From Cryptomeria japonica (lineage: Eukaryota > Streptophyta > Pinopsida > Cupressales > Cupressaceae): DNA of 47,500 nucleotides. The notes below the pieces were generated by a model that had not been told where the DNA came from, made no database searches, and saw only the letters and a program-made list of their open reading frames with translations. The DNA lies in contig NW_026729253.1 of assembly GCF_030272615.1 (NCBI RefSeq), positions 1 through 47,500 of the forward strand, in the 5' to 3' direction. The stretch's first letter is position 1. Every line of letters begins with the position of its first letter. The position numbers and the translations under genes were made by a program. Positions 1 to 11,311 of this stretch are shown here, one piece after another.

Positions 1-190
1 GGTTGCTATGCAAAAAATGAGCCTTAGGCCAAATAGTAGCTAGGGTCGAATCAAGATAGACATCACCAACTTTCACTTCTTGGAACGTAAGAACATCAGT
101 TTGATTAATCTGAATAGATTGTTTGACATGATACTTTTGTGCAGGAATAATTAGTCCCTACACATTCCAAGACTGAATTTTGCACTTCAT
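1..190 (-). pseudogene. LINE ORF2 N-terminus, apurinic-endonuclease-like (partial)
   Basis: Minus-strand reading from the ATG at 190-188 gives MKCKIQSWNV, then an in-frame TAG at 160-158, then open sequence to the window edge with a QEVK motif. The WNV(R)GLN start followed about 30 residues later by QE(T/V)K is the usual beginning of the endonuclease/exonuclease/phosphatase domain that nicks target DNA in plant LINEs; here the R after WNV is the stop. The ATG overlaps the ORF1 stop (TGA at 189-187) as ATGA, an arrangement that suggests termination-reinitiation. Only about 60 codons are in the window, so catalytic residues beyond the first block cannot be judged. Confidence 0.72.
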
Positions 191-1511
191 TGGGTAGAGT
201 TAGGGAGGTCCCCCTCATCAGAATGTAACACATTGAAATGATTTTGCTTCACTAACACACTATGTTGGGCGGTCATCGTTATCTCAGTGGCAAGAGGACT
301 AGCACTTGAATCAGTAGCCATAGGAACATTGGAGATAGTTTCAAGATGCAACTTAACAAAGTTATTTGATTGAGGTTGAGATTTAGAAGTAGTTGAAGAG
401 GTATTGCCACCAGAAGGCATTTCTTTTTTCCTTTTAGAGGCTCTAGCTTGAGATGAGACAACATCATCTTTAAAGGATAGATTTTTAGAACTTGAGGGGG
501 GATGGTTGTGGGATAAGGGTGATGAGGGTGAGGAAGGGGGATTTGGAACAAGAGGGGTCTTGTGATAGATTGAGGAAGGTTGGGGATGAGGAGGATTGGA
601 GGCCCTAACAAAATTCTTCATCCTAACTTCAACTGGAGACTCTTCAGTGGGGGCATTATCTAAGTGGGTAGAACAAGCTTTAGGTTTATGGAAGGGACAA
701 TCACGAATCAAATGGCCTTCCCTATGACACTAGAAACAAGCATTCAACTTATTGAGATAAACAATGTGTTGTTCAAATTAAAAACGTGAAATGAGAGGTT
801 GATAAAATTTGGCAAAGGTTTTGAGTGTTGTTTATAGAAGATGACCTTACCCAACTGTGTTGCAATGTCTTGCAAGAAGGGACGAAAGGCAAGGTTGAGA
901 AAGGAGAATTTGATCCACATGGCATATTTAGATTTGGTTATACCTTTTGGATGAAAATAACTATACCAAGCTTGCATGTAACAAGTTTGATCATGGATAA
1001 TCCATGATCCATATTGCAGAACCACACGATCATGTTTGGGGTCTGAAAAGGTACAAACAACATAACCCCTGCCCAGGCCCCTAAAGGATTTGATGGTCCA
1101 ACCCTTAAGTTCCCAGTTATTATGGGCCCATTTAAAGAATTCATGTTTTGAAGGGATGCCTCTTAAGAAAAATAGAATAATGGTTTTTTCTTTGCACTCT
1201 GAAATGACGTCTATGATATCATCAGGTAAAGTAAAGGAAATCACTTTACCTTCCTATGAATCTGTTTGAGCCATATTTGCTTCTAGAGTAGCCACAGTGG
1301 AGGTGTCAAGAGTTGTGTCACTTTTTGTTGGGTGCAAAGGTGGTTGGGAAGACCCATGGGGACCTTCAGTAATTGTAACTTTGGCATTTTCTATGGCAGT
1401 CATGTAACTAGGTGGTATCTTCGATGTATTTTCACTGCCAGATGCCTTGTCTATTTCAACCCCACCTCTTTCTCTAGCTTTATTTTTCATATTTTTTGGC
1501 TTGATTTTCAA
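187..1511 (-). pseudogene. LINE ORF1: DUF4283-like domain plus CCHC zinc knuckle, broken
   Basis: RNA-binding ORF1 of a plant LINE. From 1511 downward: a short polar N-terminal region (1511-1254), an in-frame TAG near 1252, then a DUF4283-like domain (about 1244-800) with the aromatic run ELKGWTIKSFRGLGRGYVV and a WIIHDQTCYMQAW block. A frameshift near 780-800 moves the reading into the frame that holds a knuckle CxxCxxxxHxxxxC at 738-700; its second residue pair is interrupted by a TAG at 732-730. The tail (711-187) is Pro/Ser/Asn-rich and ends at TGA 189-187, overlapping the ORF2 start. Domain order and spacing match plant LINE ORF1; the family call is from memory of motifs, not a search. 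Confidence 0.78.
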
Positions 1512-1680
1512 TGTTGTGTGGGTTCTAGGATTAAGAGAATAAGTGTAAATAGGATCTTTAGTGCTTTCCAGTGCAGACGATTGGGAAATAGCTCATGGAA
1601 GTGGTGCCAGATGAGTAGCAAATTAGGGTTTGGATGAAAAAACTAGGGTTCGTTGAAATTGCAATCCTTCACAATCATAG

Positions 1681-2150
1681 CTGATTCACTAATAATTCTA
1701 TGGTCCACTTAAGAAATATTTGAAGGGTAGGGAATTAGGATGTAATGGATGGAAGAAATGAGTACCCACATAAAAGGATTGCTACAACTCTGATTCTAAT
1801 AGATTTATTTAAAAAATATTGAAGAGTTTGGATTGACAAATGATATATCAAGGACACTTAGGGAAGAGGAAATTTAATAGATCAATGTAAGAATGAGAAA
1901 AAGGCATGGAAGGATGAGGAAGTTAAACAAAAAAAAAATTGGGAGTAAAAAACATGTTTAACAAGGAATTTTAGATATTGAGGTTTGAGGATGCCATGAA
2001 AATGGTACCAATGGAGGGACAACTTTGGCACCCCATCAACAAAATTTTATGTAAGGAATATATATAAATTTTGGAGTTGGTATGAGTTGCATAATAACCT
2101 TGGTAGGTATAATAGGTTGATAGGTTCTATATAGTAAAATTTTACAAAGT
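1681..2150. other. Unassigned stretch between LINE-A and GYP-0
   Basis: I see no convincing coding motif, LTR end or repeat unit here. It may be decayed pol of GYP-0 (the RNase H reading fades out near 2150) or LINE 5' UTR. Confidence 0.4.
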
Positions 2151-2249
2151 TTTAGACTAGATTGTTGGGATCAGGTGGAAAGGTATGTTGAAAGCATGAG
2201 GTTTGACAACTTGATAAACAAAAGGAAATATAGATGATTGGGATGATAT

Positions 2250-3363
2250 ATTAGGATGGACAACTTTGTAATTATAGAAGTTTAGAAACTTACAAAAATT
2301 AAGGAATTATCCAACAAAACTCCAACACTTAGGATCTTTTCTAGAGTAATTTAGTTCATATCCTATTAAAGTGCAATTGATATAATAGATGGCTCTTTCT
2401 ATTCCTTCATAATCTTATCATGCTAAAAGTTCCCCTAGTGACATTATTATTGTTGATATGTAAAGAAGTAAGGGCTTCCTTTCAATCGGTGGCATGAGAA
2501 CAAGAGGATTCATGAGATGGTATTTGAGCATCGAAAAATCTTGTTGGCACTTATCAATATCCCATCTGAATGTAATGTTCTTGCATAGAAAATGTGTAAA
2601 TGGGTGACACGTGTCTACAAGTTGAGAAATGATTCTTTTGATTGATTGGACCTTCCCTTGTAATGATCTAAGTTGTCTGATATTATTTGGTGGAGGAATC
2701 TTTAAGATATCTTTGACCTTTGCTAGATCAACTTCAATACCTTGTTGTGACACAATGTATCCTAGGATATTCTTAGAGGCCACCCCGAAGACACATTTCT
2801 TGGAATTCAAATGAACTTTGTATTTTTCTAGTCGAGTGAAGATTTTGTCCAAAACATTCAAATGGCTTTCTCTTGGGAGCGATTTTCCCAAGAGGTCATT
2901 TGTACATAACATTTCATTGAAGTGTGCATTATGTCATAAGATATTATGGTCACATCTCTTGGATTGGTAGTATCAACATTCTTTAGGCTAAAAGGAATGG
3001 CGTTCCAACAAAAGTTTCCCCAAAGACATGTGAAAGCATTATTATGTTGGTGCTTAGGTGCAATCTTAATTTAATTATAGATGGAGAATCCATCCATGAG
3101 TGATAACATTGCATGTCTAGTTGTAAGATCAACAATGATGTCTATGTTGGGTAATAGAAAATCATCCTTAGGACAAGCTTTGTTGATATCCCTAATATTT
3201 ATACATATCTCGATGCAGTCATGTGGTTTTGATAGTGGTACAATGTTTGAAATCCATTTTGGGTATTTTATAGGTCTAGTGAAACCAAGATCCAGTAATT
3301 TCCCAAGCTCAACATTGACTAAAAGTGCCAATTGTGGATCCATTTTTCTTAACTTTTATTTTA
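2250..3363 (-). pseudogene. GYP-0 reverse transcriptase and start of RNase H, decayed
   Basis: Minus-strand reading shows the gypsy RT fingers/palm (WISNIVPLSK, an RDINKACPKDDFLLPNID block with the INKACPKD signature), then PFSLKN, a damaged catalytic site, and LNSKKCVFGV...LGYIVS of the thumb. RNase H follows, with PPIERKPLLLYIS and, after stops, the IERAIYYI block near 2380. The YxDD box near 2900 is broken: YV is followed by a frameshift, so the first catalytic Asp is lost. Several TAG/TAA codons interrupt the frame. The part below about 2300 is recognisable only by weak similarity to the KLRHYxLxHKV region. Confidence 0.8.
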
Positions 3364-3368
3364 CTAGT

Positions 3369-5161
3369 TGATGCTCTGCAAAAAGGATTAGAAAATCTGT
3401 TTGATGGCAACACACACAAGAGCACAAGAAACAAACATTAGTGTTAGCAACAAAAGATTATCGTAAACAGGCATATCAAGAGAGATATTAAGCATGAAAT
3501 AGAAAGCATATAAACATAGAATAAAATAGCTAATCAAGATGCTCATAGTTGCTCCTCCCTTGTTCCTCTCCTCTCCAAGTCCCAAATGAGTGTAGCTCTC
3601 AGCTTTTAGCACTAGCCATGGATGCCATATGGAGATTCAAGATGGTTGAATATGATAAGCAAATACTATGCAAGAGTAGATAGTGATTGTATGAAAAAGC
3701 TCTATGCTAATGCTAGTATAACAACAATACTCTAATGCTTCCTTTTTCTTGAGGAGAAGGGTTCTATTTATAGAAGAAATGGGGAAATGAAGGGTTAAGA
3801 TTGAATGGTTTAATCAAGGGCCAAGTTTGAAAGTTGGGGATCCATGTGCACAATTGGCACCAATAAAATGGTGGCAAGTGTCAACATAGGATTGGGTTGA
3901 GAGAAGAGGTTGGAGGCATTAAAGGCCTGAGAAGACCTCATGGTTATCTAGAGGCTAAGGGTCAAGTCAAAATTAAGATTACCCACTGGATTAAGAGTTA
4001 ATCCAAGGATAAACCTTTGTGCAAATGCTTAAGAGATAATCATGGTCAAAGCATTAATGGCCTGATGAGACCTTTGGGTTGGGTAGAGGTTGAGTCAAAA
4101 CAAATGTTTTAACCATGTGGGAGGGTTTGAGGTAACCATTAATGGTTATTGGAGACTTTGGGGATTAAGTGATTGAAGGTTGAAAGCCTTCAATGGCTAT
4201 CAAAGACTTTGAGCCATTTAGTGGTTGAAGGTTGAAAGCCTTTAATAGTTATCAAAGACTTTGAGGGTTTGAGAAGTGACTTCCCTTTTGCTTAGGAATG
4301 TGACAAAGTTTAGAGAAGGGGTTAGGTTATTTAGAAGTGATTAGAAAATTCTAGAAGGGGTTTAGGCATGCAAGTGGATTTTGTAGGAAAATGCAAGTGG
4401 GAGAAATTTTGGTATTTTCAATTAAAATAAAATCATTTATTTCAATTAAATGGTGTAATTTGCATTTGGATAAATATTCAAATAAATATTAATTTATTTA
4501 AATGAGAAAAATGAAGATAAAGCATTAAAATGCTTGAGGACTTTGAGGGAAACCATTAAAGGCTTGAAGACTTTAAGGAAAACCATTAAAGTCTTAAGAA
4601 GACTATAGAAGGAAGCCATCAAGTTTGAAGACTTTAAAGCCATCAAGTTTGAATACTTTAAGGGAAACCATTAAAGGTTTCAAGTGGGTGAGGATAAATA
4701 GGATTTTAAATAAATAATTTATTTAAAATAGTTGTGCAACTTGCTTTTGTAGGAAAATACAAGTGGGTGGAGGATAAAGGTGATAAATTATTTATTTAAA
4801 ATAACTGTGCAACTTGCATTTGTAGGAAAATGCAAGTGGTAGAGGATAAAGGTGATTTAAATAAATGTTAATTTATTTAAATGTGAGAGGTGGGATTTTG
4901 GAGGATTTAAATAAATATTAATTTATTTAAATGTGAGAGAAGATTTAATTAAATAAATATGATTTATTTATTTAATTAATGGTCTAAATTTGGTTAAGTG
5001 AATTAAATCAAATAAATTGAATAATTTATTTAATTAATAGGAGAAGAGGGTTAAGATGAATTAATTAAATATATTATTTAATTAATTATTAATTGATGGT
5101 TAAATAATCAAATAAATATTAAATATTCATTTAATTAAGTGGATAGATTTATGTGACTACA
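3369..5161 (-). repeat. Solo LTR X1 (gypsy-type, about 1.79 kb)
   Basis: Begins TGATGCTCTG and ends GTGACTACA on the plus strand, flanked by the 5-bp duplication CTAGT (3364-3368 and 5162-5166). The same LTR recurs as X2 (9483-37334). Minus orientation is preferred because the minus strand reads TGTAGTCAC at its start and has a good TATA box, CTATAAATAG, near 3770. The right half contains irregular AAGGGAAACCATTAAAGG units and AT-rich near-palindromes of the ATTTAAATAAATATTAAT type. With no internal region, it is a recombination product of a full element. Confidence 0.88.
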
Positions 5162-5166
5162 CTAGT

Positions 5167-5480
5167 TATGCACTTGGTGCTACCATTGGATGATGTGTGA
5201 CAAGACCAAGATCTAAACCAGTCATAGCAACATTTGACCACACAAAGTTGATTTGATGTTGAACCTTGAAAAATCTGACAAAACTGGGATGCTCTTGTTC
5301 TAGCAATGATGCTGCAAGATACATATTATGTGGATCCTCTTCAGTCCCAAGATTAGTTTGTCTTGTCTCTTCTACCAATACAAGTGATTTCTTGTGATAT
5401 GATGCTAACAAAAGAGTGTCAATCCTTCCATCCTCTAGCGCCTCAGAGAAGTTTTCACCATTAGATGCATCCTTTTTCTT
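5167..5480 (-). pseudogene. GYP-0 pol, region just before reverse transcriptase
   Basis: Minus-strand codons contain an acidic ENFSEALEDGRID block and then FFKVQHQINFVWSNVAMTGL and LVTHHPMVAPSA, matching the conserved pre-RT segment (GYP-2 equivalent near 23370-23460, FAWTHSDMLGLDPDLIMHHL). The following codons are interrupted by solo LTR X1 at the CTAGT target. Upstream of 5480 (to 5820) the same frame is full of stops and only loosely recognisable. Weaker alternatives such as an independent gene are unlikely, because the reading continues into RT on the other side of the LTR. Confidence 0.75.
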
Positions 5481-5820
5481 TTTACTTTTTCATCGTCTAA
5501 AAGCACCATAGTGCAGTTTTATTAGAAAACCTTTTATTAATTATTTTTTATATTTTTCTGACTAAAAGGCTTGGCACCCTCTCCAAAGTAAGTCACATTG
5601 TCGAGTTCAAATAAATCCTTATCTATGGTCCCCAATAAGAATATCATCTCAAAGTCTAAAGTAATAACTAATATCCTCATCATTTTGGAATGTATTGAGT
5701 TGTGGAGGCCTTGTTGGTACCATTCTATATGTTTGGGGAGAACAAGTGAAAGGCCATCGGTTTGATCAAAGTCGAAAGTAGTAAGGCTAAAGATTCATGA
5801 GTCTATTAGTATTATGGATG

Positions 5821-6406
5821 TGTTGCATTAGTTTTGTCATTGATGTCAACACTTATCCTTCTGGAGATCTATGGTTATGTTGAACTGGCACATTGTGTTC
5901 ATTGGTAAGGTCAATGACTTATGTACAGTCACCGATATATGCTCATCGACAAGTTATATGGTTCACCGGCACTGATGATGACTTTTTATCATCTGGAGAT
6001 CACTTGATTATGTCAAATACATGGCTTGGATACTTGGTTTTGGTGTTTTAGTTATTGTTCTAATCAGGTTGACATATTTGTTGTTACCAGTAGATAGGTC
6101 TAGGTTATGGACCGATACACGTTATCTATTCCAGATTAGGACAACACACTATCAAGATGATTTATTATTGGTTATTGTATTGAAGCCAACATCTTGTATT
6201 GCATCAAGACTTATTTTGTAATTGATTTGAATGTAATATTCTTAGTGAGACAACCTTAGTGTTTGGTCTTAGGTTTTGTATAAATGTAAGATCTCATTTG
6301 TGAGATGTAAGTAATATAATTGTATAGTATTGTAATTTGGTATGAGCGAATATTGAAGATCATATGAGCATATCATAGAGAAAATAAAGAAAACATCATT
6401 TGAAGG
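5821..6406 (+). repeat. COP-1 5' LTR, first part
   Basis: Starts TGTTGCATTAG directly after decayed GYP-0 sequence, which is the typical start of plant copia LTRs. It is interrupted at the GAAGG target (6402-6406) by GYP-1; the rest of the LTR resumes at 42590. Confidence 0.82.
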
Positions 6407-7394
6407 TGTAGACACCTAAAATTAATATTTAATTAATTTAAGCCTATCAACATTATTAATTGACTTAATTGTGTTATCCTTATTCCTCTCATAATCAATT
6501 AAATATAATTTAATTAATCCTATCACTATTGTCCAATAATTAATTTATCAAATAAATTAATTATTCCCTTATTTTTCTAAAGTCCCCTCCAATAATTATT
6601 TCCTCTAAACCCACTCAGTTAATTAATTCTAATTAATTAACCTAGTCATGTGATTTCTACAAATCACTTTTCCTAATCCCACTCATCCTAATTAATCCTT
6701 CTTGAATCTCTCATAATCATGCTTATCATTATCCCTCAATTTTTAATTCCCACTCATGCCACATCAACATTGAGTCTCTCAAAGAAACTCAAATTTCTTT
6801 GAATCCCTCAATGCATCCTTATTTTGGAATTTTTAATTCCTCATATTTGAAATTCAAATTTCTCCCCCCTTTTCCCAAGGAATTTTATATTCCTATTTAT
6901 TTTCCCAAAGCACCCTTGATCCATGCCTTCTATCTAAAATCAATCTCAACCCTTCATGATCAAATCAATCTTGGCCCTCCATTGGCCTCATCCAATCTAT
7001 AAATTGGAGCCTGTTCTCCTCACAAATAATCCACTTCTCATGCATTGTCATGCTGCTTTTTTCTCCTCTCTCTCTTCATAATCCTCTACCAAATCCATCC
7101 ATCTTTAATCCATCACTCAAATCCAATCCTATCAAATCCATCAATTCTTGTTGAGAAAAGGAGATCAATCCACATTCAAATCAAGCAAGCAACACATCAA
7201 GTGGAGCATCAAGGGTGCATCCTCATCATCCACTTCATCAAGCTCAATCCGAGGGAGAGGTAAAAATAGCAAGGTATAATCTTTGTCTTCATGTTTTTAT
7301 GTGGTTTTATTCATGTTTCACATTTTAATATCTTGTAGTGTTTTGTTTGTGCACTAACCCCCTGAATCCACCTTGCTGGTTTTTCCCCTCTTCA
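6407..7394 (+). repeat. GYP-1 5' LTR
   Basis: TGTAGACACC ... CCCCTCTTCA, 988 bp, matching 41599-42584 along its length. Contains ATTAATT/AATTAAT-rich near-palindromes in the first 250 bp and TATAAATTGG near 7000, a possible TATA box, followed by C/T-rich sequence. Confidence 0.93.
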
Positions 7395-9482
7395 TTTTGT
7401 CACGCCTGGTGGGACCCACATCCCAAATTTAACAAAAAATTGAGTTTTTGGTGAAGGTTTCTCATAGAATTCACGCTTCAGTGCGAGCACACGTACACTG
7501 GCACGACCGTCTCGGCTTTGGTGCGACCACATGAAATTTCAAGATTTTTCTGTTGCCTCATTGTGCTTCAACGTGACCGCCTTGGCTTCAGCGCGAACAC
7601 CGCAAAAATTCATCTATCTCCTCCTCATTCTTTCTCTTCTTCATTCTTCTATCTTCTCACTTCTATCTCTTTTCAATTGTCGCTTCAGCATGACTGCTTT
7701 GTGATTAGCGCGAGCATTTTTGTTAAAAAATTTAATTTTAATTTTTGGGCGCGAGCTCTAGTTGTTTTGATGCGAGCGCCTGCACATCAGCGCGTCTGCA
7801 TATGTTTTTTGCTGTCTGTTTAAACATTAATATTATGTCTGTTAGCACATTAGTGTGACTATCTACTAATCAGTGTTGTCGTAGGGATAAATCAAAAATC
7901 TTCACCATATCTTCTTTATCTTCACTCTCTTTTCCTCCAAACTTCACTAAACACCTTGCAATTTCATTTTTGTGCATTTCCTTCCTTGAGGGCCTTATCC
8001 CAAATTCCACTTTTTGAAGACTGAAATACCACATTTATTTGTTTTTAGGGTTTGCCATAACTTCTTCCAGTTTTATCCAATCACCTCCAAATTTTGCCAT
8101 ATTGTCTATCTCCAATTTTTGCTTCTTTGTCCCTCTTGGACAAATTTTTCCATTCCTTCACCTCTCCTCTAAAATCCCCATTTTATACTTGCCTATCCCT
8201 TAGAAAGTAGCAAGAACCTAGTCAAACCCCATTTACCCATCAAAGTTTCCTCCAAATCCACATTTGTCATTAGTAGAAAAGTTTTTATTCTTGTTTTTCT
8301 ACTCATTCCCAAAAAATAAAAAAATTGTCATTCTTTTGTCTTTTGCAGGACGCTTGTTGAAGACTTCATTTTCAAACTACTAATCAAGTTGTTTTGAAGG
8401 TTGCCTAAGGAGATACAAGTAAATATTGTGTCATTTTAATCATTTTCTTAGGCACCTAGATCTAATTAGAGGGTAAATAAACCATTATCTTTTGTGTTTG
8501 TGAAAAGCGTAAAGGTAGGAGAGTATGCTCTCGTCTAGCTAGATGATCAGAAATCCAGACCCTCTAAGTTTTTCATGTTTGTTGCATGCTTACCCTTAGC
8601 GGGTCTTCCCTCCCAACTTTCTCTTTGAGTAGGTAAGAGGGGAATGACCCAAGTGAGTACACCTGGACCTGGGGTTCCCAACTCACTATAATAAATAAGC
8701 CATTGATGATGAAAGGGTCAATGGTTGGGGCTATATGAGAGTTCACTCTCACATTGGGTGCTTAGTAGGATCCTAGAGATATCAATCACACTTGCGTGAC
8801 TACTAAGTTCTTAGTGCTTCTTTGGTCTATAGGCCTCAATTGTGCTTGCACAACTACGAAGGGTAGCTCCTAATGGGAAGACATATTAAACACCTTGTGC
8901 ATAGTGGCCAAAATCCTTCTAGTCATTGGTGCAGGAGGTCGGACCTTCGAAGCCACCCATATTTTTATGGCCCTTAGTAGAGACAAAAAGTTCTCCATGA
9001 GGATTTTTCATGGGAATTGTTGCTTGGCTGCCCCGGAGAAGTGAGTGTCGTGGAGGGGAGCCAATGGGGTCAAGCATCTAAGTGTCTACTCTGTGTAAGC
9101 GTAGCTAGGAAACCGATTGGGATCCATTGACTACTATTTTTTCTCACCATAGGATATCTTGTGAATGCGCATGAGTGTCTTTTGAGTCTAACTTCTCTTG
9201 ACCATTTTGTTTTCTTTACTTGACATCTCTTGCCAAGTCCATCCCCCACAACCAATCAATCATCCCTCTTTCCAAATTCCATCTTGTCATTAAATCTTTT
9301 ATCCATTTCTATATATCCAAAAAATTATCCAATCCCCAATCCACTTTCATCCACTCAAATAATCATCCTCCCTCAACCAATATTTTTTGTCCAAATCATT
9401 CATCCAACTTTGGGTAGCCTTCCCCTTTATTCTTCCTATTATCTATCCGTTCTTCCATAATCATTCTCCCTCTAATCCAATC
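7395..9482 (+). other. GYP-1 5' leader (untranslated), with GCG-rich motif cluster
   Basis: Begins TTTTGTCACGCCTGGTGGGACC, where a primer binding site would be expected; I cannot name the tRNA. From 7470 to 7860 a degenerate motif (CTTCAGCGCGAGCA, GTGCGAGCACA, GCGCGAGC) recurs. From about 8340 to 9200 the sequence matches the GYP-2 leader (16915-17720): shared blocks include GGTAGGAGAGTATGCTCT, CAGAAATCCAGACCCT and GAGGGGAATGACC. No ORF of note. C-rich, G-poor sequence follows to the X2 insertion at 9483. Confidence 0.7.
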
Positions 9483-9869
9483 TGATGTCATGGAAATGGG
9501 GACAAGGCAACAACAAAGTTCAATGTTAATAAGTTAGTTTCAACCATAAAACCAAAACAAAGAACTAAAAACCATTCCAAACATATCAAAAGAGATTTCA
9601 AAAACCATGAAAGAAGTTTAACAAAACAAAAGAAAGGAGAAGAGCCTCCCTAAGATGCTTCCATGATGCCTTTTAATGCTTCTCCCTTGTTTCTCCCCTC
9701 TCCAAGTCCCAACTGAGTGTAGCTCTCAACTTTTAGCACTAGCCATGGATGCCATACGGAGATTCAAGATGGTTACATGTGATAAACAAATGCTATGCAA
9801 GTGTAGATAGTGATGCTATGTAAAATCTCTATGCTAATACCAGTATAGCAACAATACTCTAATGCTTTT

Positions 9870-10995
9870 TGATGAATACTAAGAGGGGGGGTGAATTAAT
9901 ATACCAAAAAATAAAGAACTCAAACTCTTAAATAGTTTAGCAGTTAACTGGTATAACAGATTCACTAACAAACTAGTTAAGACAAATGCAAACCAAACAA
10001 CAAATAAAGAATTCACCCACAAGAGCACAATCACCACAACACAAGATGTTTTGACATGGAAACCCCAATGGGAAAAACCACGATAAGCAGAAACCCACAA
10101 GTAACTATCTGTAGAATAGAAACGAGACCTATTAAGGTCAGATCGGTTAAGGTCATACAATTGTTCTTCACCAGAACAAATCCTGTTAGGAATCTAGATC
10201 TCTGTTAGGAGATAAGTCCTGTTAAAGACTACCTTGTGAGAGGATTTCAGATCCATAGTTGTGAACCACCTTGTTAGAGGATTTACAAAGGCTTTGCCAG
10301 GCCTACCCGGTTAAGGTTTTCAGACTTGTCGAAGATATGAGTAATCAACAAGTAGATGATCTAGATACTAGTATAGTATGCTTGGTTAGATCCTTGATAG
10401 CTCATTGTTAATGCACATTTAGCATTACTTCAGTCTTCAATATCTCCACACTATGTTTCTTCTCACAGACCTAATCTTCTCTTCTACGATCGCACAAACA
10501 AAAACCTTATCAACTTCCACATCTAAAACCCTAGACATGATGTCCTTATAAAGGAGTCTGATTTTATGTCGGTCCAATAGGATTACATTACAAGTTCCTA
10601 GGTTTAGTGCATCTAGACACATTTGGTAACATGACACAAAATCACCGTCAAAGTGTCGGTGGATGGTAACTCATCATAGAGTAATATCGGTTTATACATT
10701 TTACTGATTATCGGTTTGTCAAAATGAAGACTGGAAAAGTGTTAACTACCGCTTTGTTCCTTCATATTGCTTGAGATCCTCGAACTGCTTGAGGTCTTCA
10801 TCCCGCTTGTGGTCTTCATACCACTTGAGATCGGTAAACAGTTTCTACAAAACACTGATAGTCTAAATACTATAATACATAATACCAGTTGGAACAAATG
10901 CTGGTTGAGCATAACTCATACATAAAGAGAGTGATCTCAAAGGAAGTGTGTGTCCATCAATGATAATCACAACATCATCATCAAAAATGCCAACA
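9870..10995 (-). repeat. COP-2 3' LTR
   Basis: 1126 bp. The plus strand reads TGATGAATACTAAGAGGGGG ... AAAATGCCAACA; the minus strand begins TGTTGGCATTTTTG. Matches 34738-35892 and 28467-29602. Confidence 0.92.
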
Positions 10996-11009
10996 ATCTC
11001 CCCCTTTGG
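10996..11009 (-). other. COP-2 polypurine tract
   Basis: Minus strand CCAAAGGGGGAGAT directly before the 3' LTR start TGTTGG. Confidence 0.9.
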
Positions 11010-11311
11010 CATCGATGGCAACACTTAGGAAAATTTTGACATCTAAGTGTTTTTACAACAAAGATATGCCATAATCAAAATTGCTCCCCCTAAGCATATA
11101 CACTATCCCTTTTTGTAGAAAATACAATGTATACTACTCCCTTAAAGAGGTAACATGAAAGTATACATAACATTCAACAAAATTTTAAATAATACTCCCC
11201 CTTTGCCAACAATGACAAAGCAATGCAGAATAACCCCTGTTTCTCATTATCATTAAAATAAGTAAATGTTTATGACAATAATAAGTGAAACTTTTCAAAA
11301 ATAGATTTGAA
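11010..11311 (-). other. COP-2 3' untranslated region
   Basis: AT-rich sequence between the extra ORF and the polypurine tract, with CTCCCCC blocks on the plus strand (GGGGGAG on the element's sense strand) near 11095, 11140 and 11200, resembling extra purine tracts. No coding signal. Confidence 0.55.

Larger units (their letters stand above)
1..1680 (-). mobile_element. LINE-A, non-LTR retrotransposon fragment (5' part)
   Basis: A minus-strand non-LTR element with an ORF1 of the plant LINE type (DUF4283-like domain followed by a CCHC knuckle) and, immediately downstream, the first codons of an ORF2 endonuclease. The element runs off the left edge, so reverse transcriptase and the 3' tail are not visible. 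The 5' limit near 1680 is where minus-strand coding similarity stops; no target-site duplication can be checked. ORF1 carries in-frame TAG codons and a frameshift, so this copy is dead. Assignment to the plant L1-like clade is by domain order. Confidence 0.8.
2150..5820 (-). mobile_element. GYP-0, Ty3/gypsy Tat-type pol fragment, minus strand, split by solo LTR X1
   Basis: Two blocks of minus-strand gypsy pol (about 5470-5167 and 3363-2150) are separated by a solo LTR (3369-5161). Removing the LTR and one copy of the CTAGT duplication joins the two blocks in the same reading frame, in register with the pol of GYP-2. On the right, GYP-0 ends abruptly at 5820 where COP-1 begins; its continuation should lie beyond the right edge of the window. 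No LTR of this element is seen. It is the outermost and therefore oldest layer of the nest. Confidence 0.8.

Noticed and set aside
279-611. Second minus-strand ORF overlapping LINE ORF1
   Set aside because: It is a shifted-frame shadow of the Pro/Ser-rich ORF1 tail.
9220-9470. Small plus-strand ORFs with Pro/Ser/Asn-rich products
   Set aside because: They follow from CATCC/AATCC low-complexity sequence; no start context or conserved motif beyond composition.
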